Assembly (NCBI RefSeq): GCF_014646275.1
Contig: NZ_BMND01000025.1
Coordinates: 42,849 to 106,848, forward strand
DNA from: Streptomyces kronopolitis
GTDB lineage: Bacteria > Actinomycetota > Actinomycetes > Streptomycetales > Streptomycetaceae
Direction of reading: 5' to 3'
DNA length: 64,000 bases
Shown here: positions 17,555-28,730 of the stretch, one piece after another
Position numbering within the stretch: position 1 is the first letter of the stretch
Layout of the letters: the number at the start of each line of letters is the position of its first letter
The notes under the pieces: generated by a model
What the model was told of the DNA's origin: nothing
Database searches by the model: none
What the model saw: only the letters and a program-made list of their open reading frames with translations
Translations under genes and position numbers: made by a program

Positions 17555-18625
17555 TCAGCTCGCGTAGTCACCGGTCAGGGTCACTGCCTCTGCGCGGTCA
17601 CCGCGGTCGACGATCTCACCGCTGACCCAGGCGTCCACACCGCGGTCGGCGAGCGTGGTCAGGGCGGCCTGCACCGACTCCTGCGGGACGACGGCGATCA
17701 TGCCGACGCCCATGTTCAGGGTCTTCTCCAGCTCCCCGCGCGCGACCGCGCCGGCCGAGCCGACCAGGTCGAAGACCGCGCCCGGCGTCCAGGTGCCGCG
17801 GTCGACGGTGGCGTGCAGACCGTCCGGGATCACCCGGGCGAGGTTGTTGGCCAGGCCGCCGCCGGTGATGTGCGAGAAGGCGTGCACATCGGTGGTGCGG
17901 GTCAGTGCCAGGCAGTCCAGCGAGTAGATCTTGGTGGGCTCCAGCAGCTCCTCGCCGAGCGTCCGGCCGAACTCCGGGACCTCCCGGTCCAGGGCCATTC
18001 CCGCGCGGTCGAACAGGACGTGGCGGACCAGCGAGTACCCGTTCGAGTGAAGCCCGGAGGACGCCATGGCGATCACCGCGTCGCCCGTACGGATACGGTC
18101 CGCGCCCAGGACCCGGTCCGCCTCGACGACGCCCGTGCCGGCGCCGGCGACATCGAACTCGTCCGCGCCCAGCAGCCCCGGGTGCTCCGCGGTCTCGCCG
18201 CCGACCAGCGCGCAGCCGGCCAGCACACAGCCCTCGGCGATGCCCTTGACGATGGCCGCGACCCGCTCGGGGTAGACCTTGCCGACGCAGATGTAGTCGG
18301 TCATGAACAGCGGTTCGGCGCCGCAGACCACCAGGTCGTCGACGACCATGCCGACGAGGTCGTGGCCGATGCTGTCGTAGACGCCCATCTTGCGGGCGAT
18401 GTCGACCTTGGTGCCGACGCCGTCGGTCGCCGAGGCGAGCAGCGGGCGCTCGTAGCGCTTGAGAGCGGAGGCGTCGAAGAGGCCGGCGAAGCCGCCCAGG
18501 CCGCCGACGACCTCGGGGCGGGTGGCCTTCTTGACCCACTCCTTCATGAGGTCCACGGCGCGGTCGCCGGCTTCGATGTCGACGCCCGCGGCTGCGTAGC
18601 TGGCACCGGAGGATTCAGCGGACAT
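17555..18625 (-). CDS. purM: Phosphoribosylformylglycinamidine cyclo-ligase (AIR synthetase)
   Basis: This 356-residue PurM of the AIR synthase fold closes the imidazole ring of AIR from FGAM with ATP (step 5 of purine synthesis). Family marks include VDIEAGDRAVDLMK near the N-terminus, ATDGVGTKVDIA, GETAEHPGL and SHITGGGLANNLARV. The ATG at 18625 is set by the conserved N-terminus MSAESSGASYAAAG. It is downstream of purF on the same strand with 34 bases between, so they form a purF-purM operon. Confidence 0.97.
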   Translation of the reverse strand: MSAESSGASYAAAGVDIEAGDRAVDLMKEWVKKATRPEVVGGLGGFAGLFDASALKRYERPLLASATDGVGTKVDIARKMGVYDSIGHDLVGMVVDDLVVCGAEPLFMTDYICVGKVYPERVAAIVKGIAEGCVLAGCALVGGETAEHPGLLGADEFDVAGAGTGVVEADRVLGADRIRTGDAVIAMASSGLHSNGYSLVRHVLFDRAGMALDREVPEFGRTLGEELLEPTKIYSLDCLALTRTTDVHAFSHITGGGLANNLARVIPDGLHATVDRGTWTPGAVFDLVGSAGAVARGELEKTLNMGVGMIAVVPQESVQAALTTLADRGVDAWVSGEIVDRGDRAEAVTLTGDYAS

Positions 18626-18659
18626 GGCTGAGAACTTTCCTGTCGTGTGTGTACGAGCT

Positions 18660-20219
18660 CTACGGGCGACGCAGCGCGTCGGCGCCGCCGACCCCGGCGG
18701 TGAGCGTCTGGACGCCGTCCACATCGGACTTGGTCCGGCTCGCGGTCTCCGATTCCAGGAGGTGCTTGCCCAGCAGCTCCGGGTCGGGCAGGTCCATCGG
18801 GTACTCGCCGTCGAAGCAGGCGCGGCACAGATTCGGCTTGGCGATCGTGGTCGCCTCGATCATGCCGTCGATGGAGATGTACGCGAGCGAGTCGGCGCCC
18901 AGGGACTTGCCGATCTCCTCCACGCTCAGCCCGTTGGCGATCAGCTCCGCGCGGGTGGCGAAGTCGATGCCGAAGAAGCACGGCCACTTGATCGGCGGGG
19001 AGGAGATCCGGATGTGGACCTCGGCCGCGCCGGCCTCGCGGAGCATCCGGACCAGGGCGCGCTGGGTGTTGCCGCGGACGATCGAGTCGTCGACGACCAC
19101 CAGGCGCTTGCCGCGGATGACTTCCTTGAGCGGGTTGAGCTTGAGGCGGATGCCGAGCTGGCGGATGGTCTGCGAGGGCTGGATGAAGGTCCGGCCGACG
19201 TAGGAGTTCTTGACCAGGCCCGAGCCGTAGGGGATGCCACTGGCCTCGGCGTACCCGACGGCGGCCGGGGTGCCGGACTCCGGAGTCGCTATCACCAGGT
19301 CGGCGTCGGCGGGCGCCTCGGCGGCCAGCTTGCGGCCCATCTCCACCCGGGAGAGGTACACGTTGCGGCCGGCGATGTCGGTGTCCGGGCGGGCGAGATA
19401 GACGTACTCGAAGACGCAGCCCTTGGGGCGGGCCTCGGCGAAGCGGCTGCTGCGCAGGCCGTTCTCGTCGATGGCGACCATCTCGCCGGGCTCGATCTCT
19501 CGGATGAAGCTGGCGCCGCAGATGTCCAGGGCGGCGGTCTCGGAGGCCACCACCCAGCCGCGCTCCAGGCGGCCCAGGACCAGCGGGCGGATGCCCTGCG
19601 GGTCGCGGGCGGCGTAGAGCGTGTGCTCGTCCATGAAGCAGAGCGAGAAGGCGCCCATGACCTTCGGCAGGACGCGCGGGGCGGCCTCCTCGACGGTCAG
19701 CGGCTTGCCGTCCTCGTCGACCTGGCCGGCCAGCAGGGCCGTCACCAGGTCGGTGTCGTTGGTGGCCGCGACCTGGGTCGCCCGGCCGCCTTCACGGGGC
19801 AGCGCGGCGACCAGATCCGCCAGCTCGGCGGTGTTGACCAGGTTGCCGTTGTGGCCGAGCGCGATGGAGCCGTGCGCGGTGGCACGGAACGTCGGCTGGG
19901 CGTTCTCCCACACCGAGGCACCGGTGGTGGAGTAGCGGGCATGGCCCACGGCGATATGGCCCTGGAGGGAGCCGAGCGAAGTCTCGTCGAAGACCTGGGA
20001 AACCAGGCCCATGTCCTTGAAAACGAGGATCTGGGAGCCGTTGCTCACCGCGATGCCCGCGGACTCCTGTCCACGGTGCTGCAGCGCATACAGCCCGAAA
20101 TAGGTGAGTTTGGCGACCTCTTCACCCGGAGCCCAGACACCGAAGACGCCGCAAGCGTCCTGGGGGCCCTTCTCACCGGGGAGCAGGTCGTGGCTGAGTC
20201 GTCCGTCACCACGTGGCAC
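18660..20219 (-). CDS. purF: Amidophosphoribosyltransferase
   Basis: This 519-residue enzyme makes 5-phosphoribosylamine from PRPP and glutamine, the committed step. It begins with an 11-22 residue leader ending DA before the nucleophile Cys23 (CGVFGVW), so it belongs to the processed, Bacillus-type class. The glutaminase domain has GHARYSTTG and GHNGNLVN. The PRPP loop is VVVDDSIVRGNT. Cysteines in NLCRACF and elsewhere fit the Fe-S cluster type. The GTG start at 20219 (PRGDGRLSHDLLP) matches the remembered S. coelicolor N-terminus. The frame is open far upstream without coding character. Confidence 0.97.
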   Translation of the reverse strand: MPRGDGRLSHDLLPGEKGPQDACGVFGVWAPGEEVAKLTYFGLYALQHRGQESAGIAVSNGSQILVFKDMGLVSQVFDETSLGSLQGHIAVGHARYSTTGASVWENAQPTFRATAHGSIALGHNGNLVNTAELADLVAALPREGGRATQVAATNDTDLVTALLAGQVDEDGKPLTVEEAAPRVLPKVMGAFSLCFMDEHTLYAARDPQGIRPLVLGRLERGWVVASETAALDICGASFIREIEPGEMVAIDENGLRSSRFAEARPKGCVFEYVYLARPDTDIAGRNVYLSRVEMGRKLAAEAPADADLVIATPESGTPAAVGYAEASGIPYGSGLVKNSYVGRTFIQPSQTIRQLGIRLKLNPLKEVIRGKRLVVVDDSIVRGNTQRALVRMLREAGAAEVHIRISSPPIKWPCFFGIDFATRAELIANGLSVEEIGKSLGADSLAYISIDGMIEATTIAKPNLCRACFDGEYPMDLPDPELLGKHLLESETASRTKSDVDGVQTLTAGVGGADALRRP

Positions 20220-20528
20220 GGCACCGAGTCTAGGGCAGGTCGCGGATTCATCCGAACCGGGGATGGTCCCGGACCTGGATGAGTGCATGAACGAGCGGCC
20301 GCTCGGCTTGGCGTGCCCACGCCCGCGCACGGGCGGCCCGCCGCCCCGGCGCACCCCGGATCCCTTGGCCCACCTGCTGCGCCGCCGGACACGGGGCGCG
20401 CGGCGCCGGCCGTGTGGATCTTGCGCCACGGGGGCGCGTCCCGCTCCGTGTGAGATGCGCGACGCCTCCACCGCCCCCCGTCCGTGCGGGGCGCCGGGCC
20501 CCGCACGCCTCCGCCGGCCCCGCGGCCG

Positions 20529-21326
20529 TCAGCTCAGCAGGGGCAGATACCCGCCGATATCGGACCGCTCGCCGCTGGCGCTGACGGCCGCGGCCTCCCG
20601 CGCCTCGGCCCAGGTCGTACGGCCGGTGGCCAGCCGGATCCAGGTCAGCGGGTCGGTCTCGACGACGTTCGGCGGGGTGCCGCGGGTGTGCTTGGGGCCC
20701 GCCACGCACTGCACCACGGCGAACGGCGGGACGCGCAGCTCCACCGATCCGCCGGGGGCCCGGTCCGCCAGGACGTCGGCCAGCAGGCGGGTGGTGGCGG
20801 CCACGGCCTGGCGGTCGAAGGGGATCTCCCGGCCGGTGGCCGCGGCCAGGTCGTCGGTGTGCACGACGAGTTCGACACAGCGGGTGACCAGGAGGTCGGC
20901 CAGGGTCATCGCGCCGGGGCGGGAGGCCAGCAGCCGGTCGTCCGGCAGCGGCAGGACGGCCTCGGCGAACTCCACCGCGGTGCGCTCCAGCAGCGCCGCG
21001 GGGTCGTGGGCGGCGGCCAGGGCGCGGGTGCGCTCGTCGATGCCGGAGGCGAGCCCGGCGGCCGCGGACGGCCACTCCAGGAGGGTGGCCTCGGCCCGCG
21101 CCGGGACCGGGTGCTCCAGCGCACGGGCCAGGCTGCCGAGCGTCAGGGACAGATGCGCCACCAGCTCGCGCACCGTCCAGTCACCGAGCCGGGTCGGCAG
21201 CGCCAAATGGCCGGGCGCGAGCGCGCGTACGGCCTCCTGGACATGGGCGAGCTGGGCCGTGACGGCCGCACGGGTCTTCTGCGGGTCGTACCGGCGCGGG
21301 CGCGGTTTCCGGGCGGCAGGTGACAT
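20529..21326 (-). CDS. Maleylpyruvate isomerase-like/SCP-domain protein (mycothiol-dependent enzyme family)
   Basis: This 265-residue protein has an N-terminal DinB-like four-helix domain (LGDWTVRELVAHLSLTLG and ELVVHTDDLA, which contain candidate metal-binding His residues) joined to a C-terminal sterol-carrier-like domain (VELRVPPFAVVQC, then DPLTWIRLATG). This architecture defines the mycothiol-dependent maleylpyruvate isomerase superfamily of actinomycetes. The exact reaction is unknown. ATG at 21326 gives MSPAARKPRPRRYDP; a GTG eight codons earlier is possible. It is close upstream of purF on the same strand, as I recall for Streptomyces generally. Confidence 0.82.
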   Translation of the reverse strand: MSPAARKPRPRRYDPQKTRAAVTAQLAHVQEAVRALAPGHLALPTRLGDWTVRELVAHLSLTLGSLARALEHPVPARAEATLLEWPSAAAGLASGIDERTRALAAAHDPAALLERTAVEFAEAVLPLPDDRLLASRPGAMTLADLLVTRCVELVVHTDDLAAATGREIPFDRQAVAATTRLLADVLADRAPGGSVELRVPPFAVVQCVAGPKHTRGTPPNVVETDPLTWIRLATGRTTWAEAREAAAVSASGERSDIGGYLPLLS

Positions 21327-21523
21327 GGACGCCAGCCTACGAGGCACCACTGACAGTCGCGCCCGGATCCCGGCGGGCTCGGGGCCCGCCGCTCCTGCCG
21401 GGCCGCCAACTCCGGTCGCTCTTAGGGGAGTTCAGCGCCAGAAGCCCGCCGCGCCGACGCGTGCGGCGGACCGTATCGGCGGACGCGGCGGCCCGGCGGC
21501 CGGCGTTCAGCCCCCCGGTGCCG

Positions 21524-22372
21524 TCAGCGGCCCCCCGGCGTCGTCAGCCGCGCCCCGGCCTCGAATATCTCGCCGGTGCGCGGGACGCCGGTGCCGTGCC
21601 AGGTGAACGGGGTGCCGTGGGCGGTGCGCGGGTCGGCGGCGTCCATGAGCTGGAAGTGGACATGCGGCTCGCTGCTGTTGCCGGAGTTGCCGCACCGGCC
21701 GAGGGTCTCCCCCACCCGCACCCGGTCGCCCGTGCGGACGGTGAGCGAACCGCGGCGCAGGTGCGCGTAGAGCGCGTGGATGCCGCCGCCCAGGTCGAGG
21801 ATCACATGGTTGCCGAGCATCCAGCGGGCGCCGCCGAGCGTGCGGACCGGTCCCTCGACGGCGAGCAGATAGGCGGCCGCGGGCCAGGACGTGCGGCTGA
21901 GATGGTCGCGCCGGCCGTCCTCGGCCCGGACGACGGTGGCGTCCGCGACGGCGAGCAGGGGCGCGCCGAAGGCCGGGAAGGCCTCGTTGCGGCGGGCCGG
22001 CGGCCACCAGCCGAAGCCGGGCCTGGCACCCGGCTCCGGTTCCGCCACCACGTCGATGGCGTAGGCCTGCCCGAAGGACCAGGTGTCATGGCTGGGGACC
22101 TTGTCGGCGGGGCTGTTGAGGGCCCGCCAGCGGCCGCTGACCGGCGCGGCGACCGCCACCGGGGCGGGGGCAGCGGCCCGCAGGGCGTCCGCCTCCCCGC
22201 GGGCCGCGCGCCGGTTCACCCCGCATTCGATCAGCACCCACAGGCCGAGCGGCACCCAGATCCACCAGCGCGGGAAGTCGGCGAGGAAGCTCGCCGCGAA
22301 CACGGCGAAGACGGCGAACAGGCAGGCGCGGGCGGCGAGCACGGAGAGCCTCCGCACCGTGGTGGACTTCAT
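21524..22372 (-). CDS. Membrane-anchored M23-family peptidase
   Basis: This 282-residue protein has an N-terminal membrane region of two close hydrophobic stretches (about 8-50, LFAVFAVFAASFLADFP then WIWVPLGLWVLIEC). An outer domain follows, with M23/LytM zinc motifs: H..GQAYAIDV (H-x(n)-D) and, near the end, EPHVHFQL. M23 enzymes cut peptidoglycan peptide bridges or act as scaffolds for amidases. AGGGGG lies 7 bases before the ATG. The zinc ligands appear present, so it may be active. It stands alone between a terminator and the SCP-like gene. Confidence 0.88.
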   Translation of the reverse strand: MKSTTVRRLSVLAARACLFAVFAVFAASFLADFPRWWIWVPLGLWVLIECGVNRRAARGEADALRAAAPAPVAVAAPVSGRWRALNSPADKVPSHDTWSFGQAYAIDVVAEPEPGARPGFGWWPPARRNEAFPAFGAPLLAVADATVVRAEDGRRDHLSRTSWPAAAYLLAVEGPVRTLGGARWMLGNHVILDLGGGIHALYAHLRRGSLTVRTGDRVRVGETLGRCGNSGNSSEPHVHFQLMDAADPRTAHGTPFTWHGTGVPRTGEIFEAGARLTTPGGR

Positions 22373-22464
22373 TCCGATTCCCCCTGGAGTGATGGTGGCC
22401 GGGCAGGGCCGCCGGGCGACGGCCGCCCCGGCGGCGGTACGGCGCGGTCGGCGCGGAAAAACGG

Positions 22465-22498
22465 CGACGGCCCGTCCCCATGATGGGGCGGGCCGTCG
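22465..22498 (-). terminator. Terminator of the purSQL operon
   Basis: Arms cgacggcccg (22465-22474) and cgggccgtcg (22489-22498), extended by cccc/gggg around atgat, 36 bases beyond the purL stop. Confidence 0.8.
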
Positions 22499-22533
22499 GA
22501 CCGTCAGCGGGGGCGGTGCGCCCCCGGGCGGTC

Positions 22534-25456
<2,923 letters not shown>

Positions 25457-25460
<4 letters not shown>

Positions 25461-25702
25461 GAGTCGACCCGCACGGTGAAGTCTTCGATGACGGTGTTGG
25501 CGAGGAAGGTCTCGGCCATCTCATGGATGCGAGCGAGGGCGGCGTCGTCGACCGGACCCTCCACCTCAAGTTCGAAACGCTTGCCCTGACGGACGTCGGC
25601 GATCCCCTCGAAGCCCAGGCGTGGCAGTGCGCGCTGCACCGCCTGCCCCTGCGGGTCGAGGATCTCCGGCTTGAGCATGACGTCGACTACGACGCGTGCC
25701 AC
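25457..25702 (-). CDS. purS: Phosphoribosylformylglycinamidine synthase subunit PurS
   Basis: An 81-residue PurS that bridges PurQ and PurL and helps channel ammonia. The sequence VDVMLKPEILDPQGQAV and QGKRFELEVEG are the family signatures. The GTG at 25702 has GGGAG 6 bases upstream; the frame continues upstream without family similarity. First gene of the purSQL operon. Confidence 0.96.
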
Positions 25703-26002
25703 TGGCACTCCCGGTGGTGTGGTGCGTAAGGCGGTGTCCTCACAGTACCGTGTTCGAAAATCTACGCGCATAGATATACGCTGCGCCCCATCACGGTCCG
25801 GTATCGACGAGAGTGCAGCTCAGGAAAAATTCTCGAAAAGATCCGGGGTCCGGATTGCGGGAAGACACGCTGACAAAATTAACTGGGCTTCACAATGCAA
25901 TGCCCATCGCTGTACAAATGAAAAAGCATTGATCCCAATCAGCCGGATCCGGAGCATCACCCCATGTCAACAAGGGGTCGCTCCACGAAAGGACCGATAT
26001 CC
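25703..26002. promoter_or_regulatory. AT-rich divergent control region purS/lsr2
   Basis: These 300 bases are much richer in A and T than the rest of the window, especially 25745-25790 and 25815-25935. They hold the promoters of purSQL (minus) and lsr2 (plus). A short palindrome ATCTA-cgcgca-TAGAT sits at 25760-25775. AT-rich DNA is the known target of Lsr2, so autoregulation, and effects on purS, are possible. Confidence 0.65.
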
Positions 26003-26323
26003 GTGGCGCAGCGCGTAGTAGTAACGCTCTCCGATGACATCGACGGAGGAGAAGCCGCAGAGACGGTCGCCTTCGGATTGGACGGGAAGACGTACGAGAT
26101 CGACCTCAATCCAGCCAATGCGAAGAAACTGCGCGGCGCCCTCGCTCCGTTCGTCGAGGCCGGCCGCAAGCGGGCCAAGTCCGGCAAGGCCTACCACCGG
26201 ACCGCGGTGAACCCCGATCCCGCGGCCGTCCGCGCCTGGGCCCGCTCCCACCAGATGGACGTCCCGCCGCGCGGGCGGATCCCCAAGAAGGTGTACGAGG
26301 CCTTCAACGCCGCCAACCACTAA
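26003..26323 (+). CDS. lsr2: Lsr2-family nucleoid-associated protein
   Basis: This 106-residue protein has the N-terminal dimerisation strand region (VVVTLSDDIDGGEAAETVAFGLDGK) and a C-terminal DNA-binding domain with RAWARSHQMDVPPRGRIP, where PRGR is the AT-hook-like element that reads the minor groove of AT-rich DNA. Lsr2 is the actinobacterial xenogeneic silencer that keeps acquired AT-rich genes quiet. Streptomyces has two Lsr2 paralogues (Lsr2, LsrL); I cannot assign which this is. The GTG at 26003 has AAAGGA 9 bases upstream and matches family N-termini. An in-frame ATG at 25964 would add 13 unlikely residues. Confidence 0.93.
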   Translation: MAQRVVVTLSDDIDGGEAAETVAFGLDGKTYEIDLNPANAKKLRGALAPFVEAGRKRAKSGKAYHRTAVNPDPAAVRAWARSHQMDVPPRGRIPKKVYEAFNAANH

Positions 26324-26442
26324 CCGACTTGCCGGCGTCCCCCGGGCCGGGCGCAGCCGACTTGCACAGCACCCCTACTGATCAGCTAGAGTCTGGAGCA
26401 CGCCGAGGGGCGAGGCCGACAGGCCGGACCTCACGGAGTCAC

Positions 26443-26514
26443 GCGGGTGTAGCTCAGTAGTAGAGCGCCCCCTTTCCAAGGGGGAGGCGCAGTGTGCAAT
26501 CCCTGTCACCCGCT
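26443..26514 (+). tRNA. tRNA-Gly (anticodon TCC)
   Basis: A 72-base cloverleaf with acceptor arms GCGGGTG/CACCCGC, anticodon stem CCCCC/GGGGG and loop TTTCCAA. A -10-like TAGAGT lies at 26388-26393, with cttgcac as a candidate -35. Confidence 0.92.
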
Positions 26515-26587
26515 CTGACTGCTCGACCGGTCCTACGGATCAGGTAGAGTAGCTGTCGCGCCGCTCGGTGAAAGCCGAGTGGATGCC

Positions 26588-26664
26588 TGCGGACGTAGCT
26601 CAGTTGGTAGAGCGCAACCTTGCCAAGGTTGAGGTCGCGAGTTCGAGCCTCGTCGTCCGCTCAG
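26588..26664 (+). repeat. 77-bp direct repeat, copy 1 (tRNA-Gly with flanks)
   Basis: Identical to 27489-27565 in the same orientation; covers the whole tRNA-Gly(GCC) plus one upstream and three downstream bases. Confidence 0.88.
26589..26661 (+). tRNA. tRNA-Gly (anticodon GCC), copy 1
   Basis: A 73-base cloverleaf with acceptor arms GCGGACG/CGTCCGC, anticodon stem CAACC/GGTTG and loop TTGCCAA. A -10-like TAGAGT lies at 26545-26550. Confidence 0.96.
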
Positions 26665-26668
26665 AATA

Positions 26669-26701
26669 AGAAGGCCTCGGTTCTCTGGACCGGGGCCTTC
26701 T
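26669..26701 (+). terminator. Terminator after tRNA-Gly copy 1
   Basis: The stem agaaggcctcggtt (26669-26682) with gaccggggccttct (26688-26701) has two G-T pairs and a 5-base loop. Confidence 0.8.
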
Positions 26702-27489
26702 GCATTTCTGAAGCCACGTCACACACTCCCTTCACTTCCCGCACTCCCGGCACCTGACTTTTGCCTCGGCCGCGAGGGCGAGCGCACCGCCCGGTCCGTG
26801 ATCCGGCGAAACGCCGGGCTCGTGAACACCGGGAAGAAATCCCTCTCGATCCCCGCCCGAAGCGCCACCCCCGGCGCATTGTGAGCGACGTCACCGGACG
26901 ACGTGGGTGCCCCGGCGCCGCCGCCCGCCGACGGAAGGCGGGCCGTCCCGGAGCCGAGCCGTTCGAACGGGCAGCAGGACCACCAGGCCGTGCGCGGCCC
27001 CGACTTCGCCGCGGTGGTGTGGCGGTGACCACATCTCCGCGGGTCGAGGTGCCGGGCCGCCGGTCGACGGGCCTGACCGGTCACGGCCGGCGGGGGCGTC
27101 CGGAGCGGGTGCCGGCGCGGGCGGACGGGACTCTGTGCCGACGACGGTTCCGGCGCGGCGGACGCCCGGGAGCATCCGCACGGTGCGCGCCGGGAGGCGT
27201 TGCGGCGAACCGGAGTTGGCGGACGAGGTGATCGGCCGCCGCAGGTTTTCCGACGACCGTGCGGGAGGCGGAGGTGCGGAATTCGCCGTGGCCGAGGCGC
27301 CCGTCACGGGGAGCGCGGAGCGGGCGTCGCGGTCACCGGGGGCGGTGCGCGACCGGCTCTCTCGGCCGTCGCCGCGCTCGGTGCGGGGAGCCGCCACGCG
27401 GTGGCGGGGCTCGCCCACGGGTGAGGTTGGCTATAGTGGTCCCCGCACCGCGCGGCGGCGCCTGATTCCAGGAGCCTTGTGCGGCGCAT
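26702..27489. other. 788-bp segment between two identical tRNA-Gly genes, no supported gene
   Basis: Every open frame here has the Arg/Pro/Gly-rich look of out-of-frame GC-rich DNA, and none has a good ribosome site or known domain. A -10-like TATAGT (about 27432-27437) is the promoter of the second tRNA-Gly. It may be decayed or recombined DNA. Confidence 0.55.
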
Positions 27490-27565
27490 GCGGACGTAGC
27501 TCAGTTGGTAGAGCGCAACCTTGCCAAGGTTGAGGTCGCGAGTTCGAGCCTCGTCGTCCGCTCAG
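27489..27565 (+). repeat. 77-bp direct repeat, copy 2 (tRNA-Gly with flanks)
   Basis: Identical to 26588-26664. Confidence 0.88.
27490..27562 (+). tRNA. tRNA-Gly (anticodon GCC), copy 2
   Basis: The same 73-base cloverleaf as 26589-26661, with loop TTGCCAA. Confidence 0.96.
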
Positions 27566-27567
27566 CG

Positions 27568-27611
27568 GAAGAGGGCCCCGGTCGGTAGGAATACCGACCG
27601 GGGCCCTCTTC
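27568..27611. terminator. Strong bidirectional terminator between tRNA-Gly and purC
   Basis: A perfect 20-bp stem (27568-27587 with 27592-27611; gaagagggccccggtcggta) with a ggaa tetraloop, lying between convergent tRNA-Gly and purC. Confidence 0.9.
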
Positions 27612-27640
27612 GTGCGTCCGGGCAGACGCGCGGCCGGGGA

Positions 27641-28540
27641 CTACGTCCAGGGAAGACCCGTGAGGCGCTCGTAGGCCTCGGCGTACTTGGCGCGGGTGCT
27701 CTCGACGATCTCGTGCGGGAGGGCGGGCGGCGGCAGCGTGCCCGTGCGGTCCCAGTCCGCGGCGGGCGAGGTCAGCCAGTCGCGGACGAACTGCTTGTCG
27801 AACGACGGCTGGGCGCGGCCCGGCTGCCACAGGTCGGCCGGCCAGAAGCGCGAGGAGTCGGGCGTGAGGACCTCGTCGGCCAGGGTCAGCCGCTCGCCGT
27901 CGAAGCCGAACTCGAACTTGGTGTCCGCCAGGATGACGCCGCGCTCACGGGCGATGTCGCGGGCCCGGCCGTAGACGGCGAGGGTGGTCTGCCGCAGCTC
28001 GGCGGCGACCTCGGGACCGACCTGGCGGGCGACCTCCTCGTAGGAGACGTTCTCGTCGTGGTCGCCGACATCCGCCTTGGTGGCCGGGGTGAAGATCGGG
28101 GCGGGCAGCTCGGAGCCGTCCACGAGGCCTTCGGGCAGGGCCAGCCCGCAGACCGTACGGGTCTGCCGGTACTCGGCCAGGCCCGAGCCGGTGAGGTAGC
28201 CGCGGGCCACGCACTCGACGGGGACCATGTCCAGCGACTTGCAGACCAGGGTGCGGCCCGCCCAGTCGGCGGGGGCGCCGGCCGGGACGTCGGTGGACAG
28301 GACGTGGTGCGGGACCAGGTCGGTGAGCTGCTCGAACCACCACAGGGACAGCTGGGTGAGGATCCGCCCCTTGTCGGGGATCTCGGTGGGCAGCACCCAG
28401 TCGTAGACGGAGGTGCGGTCGCTGGCGACCATGACCAGCTCGCCGGCGGCGTTGCGGTAGAGGTCGCGCACCTTCCCGGTGTGGAGGTGGGTGAGCCCGG
28501 GGACCTCCACCGGCTCAGGCTTTTCTACAAAACCGGGCAC
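27641..28540 (-). CDS. purC: Phosphoribosylaminoimidazole-succinocarboxamide synthase (SAICAR synthetase)
   Basis: This 299-residue enzyme joins CAIR and aspartate with ATP (step 8). Marks are TGKVRDLY, ASDRTSVYDWVLP, VECVARGYLTGSG, DTKFEFGFDG and DEVLTPDSSRFW. It is the single-domain form. GTG at 28540 (PGFVEKPEPV) has GGAGGA 4 bases upstream; the upstream frame extension is shadow. It is followed by a strong terminator. Confidence 0.97.
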   Translation of the reverse strand: MPGFVEKPEPVEVPGLTHLHTGKVRDLYRNAAGELVMVASDRTSVYDWVLPTEIPDKGRILTQLSLWWFEQLTDLVPHHVLSTDVPAGAPADWAGRTLVCKSLDMVPVECVARGYLTGSGLAEYRQTRTVCGLALPEGLVDGSELPAPIFTPATKADVGDHDENVSYEEVARQVGPEVAAELRQTTLAVYGRARDIARERGVILADTKFEFGFDGERLTLADEVLTPDSSRFWPADLWQPGRAQPSFDKQFVRDWLTSPAADWDRTGTLPPPALPHEIVESTRAKYAEAYERLTGLPWT

Positions 28541-28730
28541 GCTTCCTCCGCGTAGGTTGATCCAGGAGTCCCCTCGATTCTCCCTCACGCCGGGCGGTGG
28601 TGACCGGCGGGGGCCGGGTGCGCCCGGCGGCGGCGGTCGCCCGGTGGCCGCGGAGGCGCGGTCACCGGGGCGCGGCCGCTCGCCGCGACGGGCCGTAAGG
28701 CAACGTTTCTGCCGTCCTGGGCTGCCGCGT

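Noticed and set aside
17528..20282. Plus-strand frames opposite purM and purF (367 and 552 codons)
   Set aside because: Antisense shadows of purine genes with no ribosome sites or domains.
26907..27533. 208-codon plus-strand frame between the tRNA-Gly genes
   Set aside because: It reads into the second tRNA gene and has shadow-like composition.
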